From Mucilaginibacter sp. (GTDB lineage Bacteria > Bacteroidota > Bacteroidia > Sphingobacteriales > Sphingobacteriaceae), in NCBI RefSeq assembly GCF_025362475.1, contig NZ_JANYGH010000008.1, forward strand, positions 62,001-126,000: a DNA stretch of 64,000 nt. The letters run 5' to 3'. The translations under genes and the position numbers were made by a program. Below the pieces are notes generated by a model. That model was not told the DNA's origin. It saw nothing but the letters and a program-made list of their open reading frames with translations, and did not search any database. Shown piece by piece: positions 54,047 through 63,028 of the stretch. The stretch's first letter is position 1, and every line of letters starts with the position of its first letter.

Positions 54047-56515
54047 TTAATGGGAGTCGGGAGAATTTTTGTCGTGGATATAGATATCGTGCTGCTGAAA
54101 TGGAATTTGGATTTGGTTTACGCGGAACGCTTCGGTAAGGATCATGATCAAATCACTTTTTACAGCATTCGATTCTGAAAGGATCTTAACCCAGAAATAG
54201 ATGTGCAGGTCGATCGCGCTTGAACTGAACTGATCATACTGGATAAGATAAGCCGGATGTTTGGCCAAGCGTTCTTCGGCCTCTAAGATATCGGTAACCA
54301 CCTGCCGCACTTTTTGCAGGTCGGCATCGTAAGCAATGCCCACAACAATAACACTTCGTTTGTGGCCGCCAGCCAAGGTCCAGTTAGTCAAATGCGTGCT
54401 TAACAGGTCACCATTGGGCATGATCAGGTCTGCCCCATCCCAAGTGGAAATTATGCTGCTGCGGAAACCGATCGACTTCATGGTGCCGCCCTGCCCGCCA
54501 ATATCAACCACGTCGCCGACGTTTACCGGTTTTTCGAAAGCAATGATCAAACCGCTGACCAGGTTATTCACCAAAGTCTGCAAGCCAAAACCAATACCAA
54601 CGCCCAGGGCTCCCAATACAATGGTCAGCTTATCTATCGGTATGCCTGACGCTGCCAGCGCCAGGAACAACCCAATGCTTAAGATGGATATACGGATCAA
54701 TAGCAGCCAGCTGCCCACCCGTTGTATACCTGTTTTTTCCATATGATCGGTTTTTTGTCCGTGGTCAGCAGCAAAAAAAGATACGATATGAGAGATGATC
54801 ACCGCAGTTCCCATGATGGCGACAAATAAGGTCAGGTTGATGATGGTAAAGGTATAATCACCTAAGGTACGCTCGGCACTGAAAAAATCCCGTAGCGGCC
54901 CGGCAAATGACTCAAAGGCAAGAAAGTTTCGCCCAAAAAGTACCAGCCAGCCTATCACCATCAATACATAGAGTAAAGTGGGCGCCCTTTGCCCTACCTT
55001 CTCAAAATTGAGGTAGAATAGTTTTTTATCTTGTTTGGTATAGACATTATAAGCCAAGAAAAGCCCTTCGTTAATCAGTCTGACGATCCAAAGAAAAATG
55101 ATGGCGATAACCACATTCATATACCCGCCGATCATCATTGACTTGGCCAAGTTATACCTGCCGAAAATGTTTGCCAGTATCGACCCAAATTCCAGGGCGG
55201 CCCCCAAGCCGATCGCATAAATGATCCATTTTTCGCGAAGCTTTTCTTTTTGCCCTGTGCGGAGTATGTTCACACTATAAACAAAACCTACTGCTGCCGT
55301 TAACAGCAGGAACCATCGCTCAGAACGGGATGCCTGTAAGATTAAGTTATCCAGGGAGGATAGAACAAAAAGCACCAGCATGACCAGCCACACTTTCATC
55401 CAGTAAGCGTTGATATATCCACGGAACAAGACCGTTAAAAACACCCCGGAAATGATATAAAATATGACACCCGCGATGAAAGGCTCCGAATAAAAGAAAA
55501 ACTGATAAAGGTTGGTAACGATAAGTATAGCTGAAATGATGGGATAGCGTAATACTAACTGACCGTTAAAATCCGGGGTGATCAATCCATTTTCCAGATA
55601 TATATTCTTTAACGAATTGAGATAAATAAAAGAAGTGAAGATCAACAGGAGCAGTAAACTCAATTTGCCTTTGTTGTTTTCTACGAAGAAAACGAAGGTT
55701 AGGGACGCTTTTCGTCCCGCTTGTTTTAAGATATCCTTGAAAGGGCGGGAAGAAACATCTGTTGTCCAGATATTTGGAAATTCGCGATCGAAGGTATTTT
55801 CAGCCAATTCTTTTTGACTGTGCGCGATCTCGTCAAGGTTTGATTGCAATTTAAATATGGTAAGATTAACATCATTGAGTAAAACAAGCACATTACCGCT
55901 CGCTTGCTTCAACACGCTATCTACCGGGTGCGCTTCATAAGCGACCACTACCAGTTGTCGCATATATTTTGATATTCCTACCGAGTCTTTAGGGAATTTA
56001 AAAATAGATGGTGCGCCAAGTAACGAATCCAGTTCATAGCGATAAGTATTTAACTGGTATTGGTATAGGTCCAATTTCGCCTTACGAGCAAGTGCCTTGT
56101 TCAATAACTCATTTAATATATTACCTGTTGCGGTCAGGTTCCGGAAGGTCTGCGCTGTTCCCTTATTGGTAAAAACGCCATCGCCGGCAGTTTTAAAATC
56201 TTCATCGATTAGTTTCAAGTCAGCCAACACCCCGGCAGTATCTACACCATGTTTAAGAAAGATCTTAGCTTTCTGCGTGTTTTTCTTTATTTCTTCAAGC
56301 GCTTTTTTTTGATCAAGCGTGGCCTTATCTGCATTGAAGTCGTTGACGCTTTCCTGCGCTTCGCGTTTTGCAAAAGCCTGCATCCGGGCTACATAGTCCA
56401 ATTTTACGCTATCAGGTTTTCGTTTGGGGATATCTGGTTGCTGGGCACGTAAAGATAAACCTGACAGGCAGCATAAGGATATCAGGTAAAAAGGTAAAAA
56501 CTTCAGTTCAGTCAT
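54047..56515 (-). CDS. Large MscS-family mechanosensitive channel (paralogue)
   Basis: The start is placed at ATG 56515 (MTELKFLPFYLISLCCLSGLSLRAQ), which gives a proper signal peptide; the frame extends 15 atypical residues upstream. The 822-residue protein has the same plan as the channel at 6474-8993: a helical periplasmic region rich in Lys and Glu, about ten hydrophobic segments, then the pore and beta domain GALGVGIGFGLQTLVNNLVSGLIIAFEKPVNVGDVVDIGG followed by MKSIGFRSSIIST and a C-terminal vestibule. Expected role is osmotic-shock solute release. It heads a two-gene unit with the interrupted barrel gene. Confidence 0.9.
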   Translation of the reverse strand: MTELKFLPFYLISLCCLSGLSLRAQQPDIPKRKPDSVKLDYVARMQAFAKREAQESVNDFNADKATLDQKKALEEIKKNTQKAKIFLKHGVDTAGVLADLKLIDEDFKTAGDGVFTNKGTAQTFRNLTATGNILNELLNKALARKAKLDLYQYQLNTYRYELDSLLGAPSIFKFPKDSVGISKYMRQLVVVAYEAHPVDSVLKQASGNVLVLLNDVNLTIFKLQSNLDEIAHSQKELAENTFDREFPNIWTTDVSSRPFKDILKQAGRKASLTFVFFVENNKGKLSLLLLLIFTSFIYLNSLKNIYLENGLITPDFNGQLVLRYPIISAILIVTNLYQFFFYSEPFIAGVIFYIISGVFLTVLFRGYINAYWMKVWLVMLVLFVLSSLDNLILQASRSERWFLLLTAAVGFVYSVNILRTGQKEKLREKWIIYAIGLGAALEFGSILANIFGRYNLAKSMMIGGYMNVVIAIIFLWIVRLINEGLFLAYNVYTKQDKKLFYLNFEKVGQRAPTLLYVLMVIGWLVLFGRNFLAFESFAGPLRDFFSAERTLGDYTFTIINLTLFVAIMGTAVIISHIVSFFAADHGQKTDHMEKTGIQRVGSWLLLIRISILSIGLFLALAASGIPIDKLTIVLGALGVGIGFGLQTLVNNLVSGLIIAFEKPVNVGDVVDIGGQGGTMKSIGFRSSIISTWDGADLIMPNGDLLSTHLTNWTLAGGHKRSVIVVGIAYDADLQKVRQVVTDILEAEERLAKHPAYLIQYDQFSSSAIDLHIYFWVKILSESNAVKSDLIMILTEAFRVNQIQIPFQQHDIYIHDKNSPDSH

Positions 56516-56634
56516 AGCGTGATGTTCGTTATAAAGGTAATGATCAAATATTAAAAACAATAATCAAAGCAACTAGCCTTGTTCACCGTTCATCTAAATA
56601 TTTCTAAATTGCGTAAAACTTAACTCGCACACTT

Positions 56635-57486
56635 ATGAAACGTGTTTCTTTGATCATAATCACCCTGTTTATCGCGATTAACAACATCAGCGCTCAAACA
56701 AAAACGGCACCCAAACTCGATGTCATTATCAAAACGAACGGCGATGAGATGAAAGGTAAGATTACCAAGATCAATGATGACGGCCTCCAATTCATTTATG
56801 CAGGTGAAACTTTGGAGTATTCGGTAAAAAAATCAGATATCTTACGCATTATCCATTCCAGCGGAAGAGTGGAGATATTCAATCAACCCGTACAACCTGC
56901 CCCGGAACGGAAGAAAGACGAGGTGACCATGGCGGCTTCACCGGTTGATCATCATAACAAGATCGCCATATTACCATTCGGGTTTCTGATGGACCGCCAA
57001 CCCGGCTCAGAGGAAGTGGGTTTCAAAGCGCAGGACGATACATATGCTTACTTAGTGCAGCATTCAGCTGGCTATAACATACTGGATACGCGTACCACCA
57101 ATGCGCTGTTGATCAAAAACGGGATGACCGGTGAAAAAATGCGAAGCTTTACCATGAAGGAAATTTGTGATGTATTGGGTGTAGAATATTTGGTTAGTGG
57201 CACCGTGATCCAAAATAAAGGCGCGCAAACAAGTTCTTCAAGCGGCTATGGTGATACTAAAGTAAAACGCGACGGAGATAATAAAGTAAAAGGTGTAAGT
57301 ACATATGGGTCTACAAATAGCTACTCCCAGCAGCGCTATGAAGTAAGCGTTGGCCTTGGTATTTATATGGATACCAATGCCAGTATCTATAATCAAACGC
57401 ATAAAGCATTTTTTACCAATACAAATGGGTCTTACAGCAGCCCGCTCGAATATCTTTTAAAAAGATGCCCTTTGTATAGGAAATAG
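56635..57486 (+). CDS. Secreted protein with CsgG/TolB-like domain, unknown function
   Basis: The 283-residue protein has a signal peptide (IIITLFIAINNISAQ). Residues about 28-85 (DVIIKTNGDEMKGKITKINDDGLQFIY, YSVKKSDILRIIHSSGRVE) look like a small Sm-like beta barrel. Residues about 105-200 (KIAILPFGFLMD, YNILDTRTTNALLIKNG, EICDVLGVEYLVSGTVIQN) follow the pattern of CsgG/TolB N-terminal domains, where a periplasmic protein degrades in the order 'pathway-level value, then existence'. A Ser/Gly-rich linker follows. It may be an outer-membrane assembly factor. It ends in a remarkable hairpin terminator. Confidence 0.7.
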   Translation: MKRVSLIIITLFIAINNISAQTKTAPKLDVIIKTNGDEMKGKITKINDDGLQFIYAGETLEYSVKKSDILRIIHSSGRVEIFNQPVQPAPERKKDEVTMAASPVDHHNKIAILPFGFLMDRQPGSEEVGFKAQDDTYAYLVQHSAGYNILDTRTTNALLIKNGMTGEKMRSFTMKEICDVLGVEYLVSGTVIQNKGAQTSSSSGYGDTKVKRDGDNKVKGVSTYGSTNSYSQQRYEVSVGLGIYMDTNASIYNQTHKAFFTNTNGSYSSPLEYLLKRCPLYRK

Positions 57487-57487
57487 A

Positions 57488-57539
57488 CTTTTATAGTAAA
57501 CGGGGTTGAGTAAAAACCTTATCCCGTTTACTATAAAAG
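57488..57539 (+). terminator. 17-bp perfect hairpin after the CsgG-like gene
   Basis: CTTTTATAGTAAACGGG (57488-57504) and CCCGTTTACTATAAAAG (57523-57539) are perfect complements with an 18-base loop that can itself fold (GGTT/AACC). It starts just after the stop codon. There is no long T tract directly after the stem, though GGTTTTTT follows at 57542, so it may be a terminator, a bidirectional one, or a stability element. Confidence 0.65.
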
Positions 57540-57571
57540 AATGGTTTTTTAAACACGCAATCACCTGATTA

Positions 57572-57994
57572 TTATTCCGATAAGCAGTCGTTTTTTTGTT
57601 TGGCTTTTGCCAGAAGCGGGTCGGCTGAGTTCTTTGTAATTTCTTGGCAGGTAATTTTGTTTACGTAACCACTTTGCGTGCTTGCAACACTAATATAATT
57701 AGCCTGGCCCTCAACCACTGTTATAGTCAACGGTGTCGATTTTTTGCCATTGGAAATGCCACCGCTGACTACACTAATTGTATGTTTACCAACGCTTAGA
57801 TCATGCACCGAATAAGATTTATTTTTCAGCTTGCAAACGAGCTTGTCATCCACATAAAACCGGTAATTGACGGCAGATCCTGTAAAACCGGTTGACCTGA
57901 TCAAATAAACCTGCCCCATTTTTGTTTGCGAAAAGGCGTTTACAGAAAAGATTAAAAGAAAGGTTAGCAGTGTGAATAGGCTTTTTGTTTTCAT
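57572..57994 (-). CDS. DUF2846-type small secreted protein
   Basis: The start is placed at ATG 57994 (MKTKSLFTLLTFLLIFSVNAFSQ), which gives a signal peptide; the longer frame adds 44 unlikely residues and overlaps the divergent gene. The 140-residue product has GQVYLIRSTGFTGSAVNYRFYVDDKLVCKLKNKSYSVHDLSVGKHTISV, the pattern of DUF2846 beta proteins, which bind or display small extracytoplasmic modules. Function unknown. It is convergent with the CsgG-like gene across the long hairpin. Confidence 0.75.
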   Translation of the reverse strand: MKTKSLFTLLTFLLIFSVNAFSQTKMGQVYLIRSTGFTGSAVNYRFYVDDKLVCKLKNKSYSVHDLSVGKHTISVVSGGISNGKKSTPLTITVVEGQANYISVASTQSGYVNKITCQEITKNSADPLLAKAKQKNDCLSE

Positions 57995-58073
57995 AGCAAT
58001 AGTTATAATAAATTTATGTCTATTATTTTTACACGAAAATAATGATATTTTATTTGAACCTGCGCGCTCCGCT

Positions 58074-58253
58074 ATGAATAAAACTTTATACAAAATATTA
58101 CTTATCATTATTTTATGCCCCGGCATGGAATCATTTGCACAAAATCTGCCACAAACAGCGTATAAAGCATCGCAAAAGATTGGGTTAACACTTAGCGGTG
58201 GCGGCGCTAAAGGTTTGGCTTACATTGGTCTCCTTAAAAAATTGATTTATTAG
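58074..58253 (+). pseudogene. Patatin-like phospholipase N-terminal fragment
   Basis: From ATG 58074 a signal peptide (ILLIIILCPGMESFAQ) leads to KIGLTLSGGGAKGLAYIGLLKKLI and a stop. GGGAKG is the oxyanion-hole motif of patatin phospholipases, which should be followed by GxSxG about 35 residues later. That part and the rest of the several-hundred-residue protein are missing, and the following 225 bases hold nothing recognisable. It is a truncated, inactive gene. Confidence 0.8.
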
Positions 58254-58480
58254 GAATAATAATATGCCGCTTTTTCTATTACCATAACCAGTTGTAAATA
58301 AACAACATACAAAAACACAAATTTATTCGAGAAGTTAAACACCCATCAATTTTTTTACTGTAACCGATGCGGTTGGGAATAGCAAAAATTAAATTACTTT
58401 CCAAATGAATAACTTCATGCAGGGAGTTGATCAAAAAAAACAATATCCACAGTATATAACGTATTAATGTTATAGCGGGA

Positions 58481-59788
58481 TTAAAAAACTTCACCGGTTT
58501 TCAGATCAGTTATTTTTAAATTTTCAAAATGCCCTATCCCGGCAAACGAAACTTTAACGCCCATTATTTTACCAATGGGTTGCGTATATTTTGTTTTGAA
58601 TACTTCCTTAGAGTTTATAAGTAACGTCACCTTTTTATTTTCTACATGAACCGTTACCACTGCCCCTGCACTCAAATCATACCCCAATGCCCGAAGATCA
58701 TCTTTTTCACCATCTTTATGCTTTTCCGAAAATTGATAAACATTCCACACTGCACATTCCGGTTTAATAATTCCTAAATAATGTTTGTCATTTTCACCAA
58801 AGATGCTAATGTGGGTTTCTGAACACCTTACACCCGGTCGGCTTTTTGAACTGGTAATATTTACCGAAAGTTCAAAATCATCGCCATTAATATGGGTTGG
58901 TTTAATGTTTGCATAGTGAATAAAAAATGTACGGTTTGTATCAATGCCTGATTTAAAAACCTGGGCAGCCGAAATGTTCAGTGCCTTACTTTGTGCAAGG
59001 TCCGGATCTAAAACAGGATAAACCCTGGTAGTATCATTCCACAAAGATGCTGTTGCCGTCCATCCTTTTGTTTGTAAATAAACATAAGCGGTATCAATTG
59101 GCTTGTTTTTATAATAAAGCTGTGGGTAATACCTACCTGGTACCTCATAGTAATGACTAATAAGGCTGTCATTAAAGCTTTTTCTTTTTAATTTTTCATC
59201 ACCAAAATCAATACAGAATTTGGATGCTGAATCGGGCAATATTCCCTTTACGTCCAGTTTAAAAAATGCGGAGTGTGGAGTTTGTCCAACAGGATTCAAA
59301 CATTGTAAGGCAACATTTTTAACTTCAATACTACCTTTATCAAAGCCCTGTATTATAAAAAACGCTATACCAATACCTATAATAAACAATGGCACATATA
59401 ACCAACCTTTATTAATTGTTTTGGCAACTACTATTTTTGGGGATGTAATTGTAACCCCAGCTAAAGGGCCTTTATTATTTTCAACAGGGTTAACTAATTC
59501 AAATTCATACCAATCGCGATAGCCTACAAACTGGGCAAGGGCATCACGCGTAGCTTTTTGAGGATAATAATAATCGGATGTTTTCTGTTTCCTGAATATT
59601 CTTTTCAGCGTGTTTTCACTAAGGTGGACTTTGGTTTTGCGTAATAATAAGCCACTTAATTTAATATAATCACTGTTTGTCCAATCGGAGATGGGTTTAT
59701 CACCAACCTGTTCAGCTATTTTTTTGCAGCAAACACTAACCTGTTGCAGTGATATAGGATTTTGAACCTGATCAAAACGAATGTCCAT
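58481..59788 (-). CDS. Membrane-tethered putative regulator with extracytoplasmic beta domains
   Basis: The 435-residue protein has a cytoplasmic N-terminus of about 125 residues with two helical blocks (VSVCCKKIAEQVGDKPISDWTNSDYIKLS, LSENTLKRIFRKQKTSDYYYPQKATRDALAQFVGYRDW). These look like a DNA- or protein-binding helical domain. One membrane helix (WLYVPLFIIGIGIAFFIIQGF, about 128-148) follows. The outside part has a PKD-like domain (FCIDFGDEKLK...YEVPGRYYPQLYYK) and a concanavalin/LamG-like C-terminal domain. It diverges from a SusC gene across 174 bases. It is most likely a one-component trans-envelope regulator of that susCD pair. No named family is assigned. Confidence 0.75.
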   Translation of the reverse strand: MDIRFDQVQNPISLQQVSVCCKKIAEQVGDKPISDWTNSDYIKLSGLLLRKTKVHLSENTLKRIFRKQKTSDYYYPQKATRDALAQFVGYRDWYEFELVNPVENNKGPLAGVTITSPKIVVAKTINKGWLYVPLFIIGIGIAFFIIQGFDKGSIEVKNVALQCLNPVGQTPHSAFFKLDVKGILPDSASKFCIDFGDEKLKRKSFNDSLISHYYEVPGRYYPQLYYKNKPIDTAYVYLQTKGWTATASLWNDTTRVYPVLDPDLAQSKALNISAAQVFKSGIDTNRTFFIHYANIKPTHINGDDFELSVNITSSKSRPGVRCSETHISIFGENDKHYLGIIKPECAVWNVYQFSEKHKDGEKDDLRALGYDLSAGAVVTVHVENKKVTLLINSKEVFKTKYTQPIGKIMGVKVSFAGIGHFENLKITDLKTGEVF

Positions 59789-59962
59789 TTGGTATAACTT
59801 ATTGGTTTTCAGGCATTTGACTTGTCATTTTTTTGCTCAATTCTTTGCACAGGCTATAACTTAATTATGCCTTCACTAACGAATTAAATTTACATAAAGC
59901 TAACGAAATCTTTGTTGGGCTTGCAACAACCAATTATTCAAAACTAAATTAAAATTTGAAAA

Positions 59963-62900
59963 ATGAAAAGAAAATTACTACTTCTCGTCGTGTTTTTAAG
60001 TCTGCAATATGTGGCATTTGCGCAGACTAAAAATGTAACAGGCATTGTAACAGATGCTCAAACAAATACACCTATACCTGGTGTAAGTATTACTGTTCCA
60101 GGAACCAGTATTGGAACTGTAACCAATGCAAAAGGCGAGTTCAGTATTCAGGTTGCTGATGCTGTAAAACAGGTTCGCGCTACATTTTTGGGCTATGAAG
60201 AAAAAACAATAACACTTACCGGCAATCTGCTTCGTATCGGTTTATCTGGCAGCAACAAAAGTTTAAATGAAGTTGTAGTAGTGGGCTATGGCACTTCAAA
60301 AAAGAAAGACCTGACAGGTTCCATATCAACAGTAAGCGGCAATGAGATAGCCAGCCGCCAAACTATTCAGGTTACAGAAGCATTGCAGGGAGCGGTACCG
60401 GGCGTATCTGTTACAAGAAGTAATTCGGCGCCGGGTGCGGGTTCATCTATCCTGATCCGCGGTATAACTACATTAGGTAACAGCACCCCGCTATTTATAG
60501 TGGATGGGGTACCGGTTGGCAATATTGATAATATCAATGGCACTGATATAGCTTCATTAACAGTGCTAAAGGACGGGGCCTCGGCAGCGATCTATGGATC
60601 AAGGGGTGCGGCAGGCGTTATATTAATCACTACAAAAAGAGGTGTGGAGGGCAAAACCAACCTGGAGTATAGCTATCAATATGGCCTGGAGAAACCTACT
60701 GCATTACCCCAGTATGTTGATGCACCAACTTATATGAGTTATTTTAATGAACAATCTACAAATGACGGGGCAGCTTCCGGGCCGTATAAACAGGATTATA
60801 TTACCCATTTTGCAGATAGTTTGGCCAAAAACCCCAACAAGTTTCCCTTTGCAAATACCAATTGGCTAAAGCTTGTTTTAACCAATAAGTATGCGCCGCG
60901 GCAGGAACACAACCTGTCTTTTACCGGCGGTTCAAAAAATGTAAAAACCAGGGTTTCGATTGGCTATCAAAAGGTTGGCGCTTTTTATGATAATTATAAT
61001 TACGAGCGCTATTTGGTAAGGGTAAGTAATGATGTGCAGGTAACTTCCCGTATCAGCGCTAATATTGATCTGGGCCTTAGGCGCACCAATACACTTGCGC
61101 CAGTGACCAATCCATTCAGCGGGCAAACACCTTTTTATGAAGCCGAGGTAATGCCGCCGGTATATGCGGCTTATTATACCAATGGGGCCTATGCCCTTGC
61201 CAAAGATGGCCGTAATCCATTGGCGCAATTGCAGCAAGGCGGTACTCAGGAAACTCATTTAAACCAAATGCAGGGCCGTCTGGCTTTAAATTATAAACCT
61301 ATTGACGATATTACCATAACTGCTTTGGTTGCCCCAACCTTCGATCTTGATAAAAGTAAATCTTTTTCTAAAAAAATAACATATACCAATCCGGATGGAT
61401 CACCTACTACCTTATCTAATACTGCATTAACTACGCTAAGAGACAGCAGTACTCAAAGTTACCAGCTAACCACTCAATTATTGATCAATTACAATAAGGT
61501 ATTTGCCGGTAAACACAGTGTAACTGCGCTGGCAGGTTATGAAAGTCTGGATAATCAAAATGAATCGTTAGGCGCTTCGCGACAAGGCTTTGTGCTAACT
61601 GATTTTCCGTATCTCGATTCAGGATCGCAATTGTTGAGGGATAACTCCGGTAATGCCTCTGAAGTTGCCTTACACTCTTATTTTGGACGTTTAACCTATA
61701 ATTTTGATAATAAATATTATGCGCAGGCCAATCTGAGGGATGATCAGTCATCCCGTTTTGCGCCAGCTTATCGCAAAGCGCTTTTTCCCTCATTTTCTGC
61801 CGGCTGGGTACTTAGCGAGGAAAAATTCATGAAAAATATCCCCTGGTTATCATTTCTTAAGTTAAGAGGATCATATGGAGAAGTGGGTAACGAGCGTATC
61901 GGCAATTATCCCTACCAGGCTACCATTGATTTTAGCACCGCGTTGTTTTACCAAAATGGCGCTGTAGTTCCCCTTAATGGGGGGGCACAAACGGTTTATG
62001 CGGTAAATAACATATCCTGGGAAACCACCCGCACAACTGATGTTGGGCTTGATGCAACCTTATTGAATGACAGGTTAAGCATTACGGCCGATTATTATAA
62101 AAAACGCACCTATAATATCTTACTGGGCTTAGATATTCCGCTTAACCTGGGTTATGATAAGCCGCAGCAAAACGCTGGTATCATGGATATAAAAGGCTGG
62201 GATCTGGCCCTTAACTGGCACGATAATATAAATCAACTGAAATATTCAATAGGATTTAACATTTCGGATGCTAAATCAAAGATCATTGATATGAAAGGTA
62301 CACAGCTTTTAGGTGATCAGGCAACATTTTTAGGTTCGGAGTTTAATGAGTGGTATGGTTACCGTTCGGCAGGTTTATACCAAACAAAAGCTGATGCAGC
62401 CGCATCGCCAAGAACCAGCGCAGCTGTAACTGCAGGCGATATCAAATACATTGATCAGGATGGTAATGGTGTTATTAATGCGAATGACAGGGTGTTGCTT
62501 GGTGGTTCACTGCCGCGTTATCAATATGGCGGCAATATCAACCTTGCCTATAGCGCTTTCGATTTCGGAGTGAACTTTCAGGGTGTTGGCAAACGCTTAA
62601 GCCGTTTAAATAGCGATGTTACCCGCCCTTTCCTTGAATCGTTCGGAAGCTTCCCGCAACTGCTTGCCGGAAATTTCTGGAGCGTGAATAACACTGCCGA
62701 CCAAAATCTTGCTGCAAAATATCCGCGTCTTTCAAATACCAGTGCAAATAATAATTATGCATTTTCTGATTACTGGCTTATCAACGGAGCTTATTTCAGA
62801 ATAAAAAACGCCACGTTGGGTTACACCATGCGTAATACTAATTTCCTGAAGAGCGCCGGGATAGAATCATTCCGGATTTATGTGGCAGCCAATGATTTTT

Positions 62901-63001
62901 TCACCAGCAGCAAGTTTCCTAAATATACTGATCCCGAATCCGGAAATGCCTCTTATCCCATTGTTTCAACATTCCTGATCGGGGCAAGCGTAAAGTTTTA
63001 G
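59963..63001 (+). CDS. susC: SusC/RagA-family TonB-dependent outer membrane transporter (second pair)
   Basis: The 1012-residue protein has a signal peptide (LLLLVVFLSLQYVAFAQ), a carboxypeptidase-D-like regulatory domain (NVTGIVTDAQTNTPIPGVSITV), then LNEVVVVGYGTSKKKD, a plug with LQGAVPGVSV and VLKDGASAAIYGSRGAAGV, and a long barrel ending in FLIGASVKF. There is no STN domain. It differs clearly from the SusC at 29226-32363 outside the plug, so it should serve another substrate. The divergent membrane-tethered protein is its likely regulator, and SusD follows after 27 bases. Confidence 0.96.
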   Translation: MKRKLLLLVVFLSLQYVAFAQTKNVTGIVTDAQTNTPIPGVSITVPGTSIGTVTNAKGEFSIQVADAVKQVRATFLGYEEKTITLTGNLLRIGLSGSNKSLNEVVVVGYGTSKKKDLTGSISTVSGNEIASRQTIQVTEALQGAVPGVSVTRSNSAPGAGSSILIRGITTLGNSTPLFIVDGVPVGNIDNINGTDIASLTVLKDGASAAIYGSRGAAGVILITTKRGVEGKTNLEYSYQYGLEKPTALPQYVDAPTYMSYFNEQSTNDGAASGPYKQDYITHFADSLAKNPNKFPFANTNWLKLVLTNKYAPRQEHNLSFTGGSKNVKTRVSIGYQKVGAFYDNYNYERYLVRVSNDVQVTSRISANIDLGLRRTNTLAPVTNPFSGQTPFYEAEVMPPVYAAYYTNGAYALAKDGRNPLAQLQQGGTQETHLNQMQGRLALNYKPIDDITITALVAPTFDLDKSKSFSKKITYTNPDGSPTTLSNTALTTLRDSSTQSYQLTTQLLINYNKVFAGKHSVTALAGYESLDNQNESLGASRQGFVLTDFPYLDSGSQLLRDNSGNASEVALHSYFGRLTYNFDNKYYAQANLRDDQSSRFAPAYRKALFPSFSAGWVLSEEKFMKNIPWLSFLKLRGSYGEVGNERIGNYPYQATIDFSTALFYQNGAVVPLNGGAQTVYAVNNISWETTRTTDVGLDATLLNDRLSITADYYKKRTYNILLGLDIPLNLGYDKPQQNAGIMDIKGWDLALNWHDNINQLKYSIGFNISDAKSKIIDMKGTQLLGDQATFLGSEFNEWYGYRSAGLYQTKADAAASPRTSAAVTAGDIKYIDQDGNGVINANDRVLLGGSLPRYQYGGNINLAYSAFDFGVNFQGVGKRLSRLNSDVTRPFLESFGSFPQLLAGNFWSVNNTADQNLAAKYPRLSNTSANNNYAFSDYWLINGAYFRIKNATLGYTMRNTNFLKSAGIESFRIYVAANDFFTSSKFPKYTDPESGNASYPIVSTFLIGASVKF

Positions 63002-63028
63002 TCTGAAATAAGATCAATAAAAAACAAA

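Noticed and set aside
57995..58126. Upstream extension of the DUF2846-like frame
   Set aside because: The added 44 residues precede a textbook signal peptide and overlap the divergent patatin fragment.
58279..58494. 71-residue hydrophobic minus-strand frame overlapping the end of the membrane-tethered regulator gene
   Set aside because: Low-complexity hydrophobic and basic sequence in AT-rich DNA, no recognisable motif, and it overlaps a confident gene end.
59880..59925. Candidate susC promoter AATCTTTG
   Set aside because: First base differs from TAnnTTTG and no -33 TTTG lies at a suitable distance.
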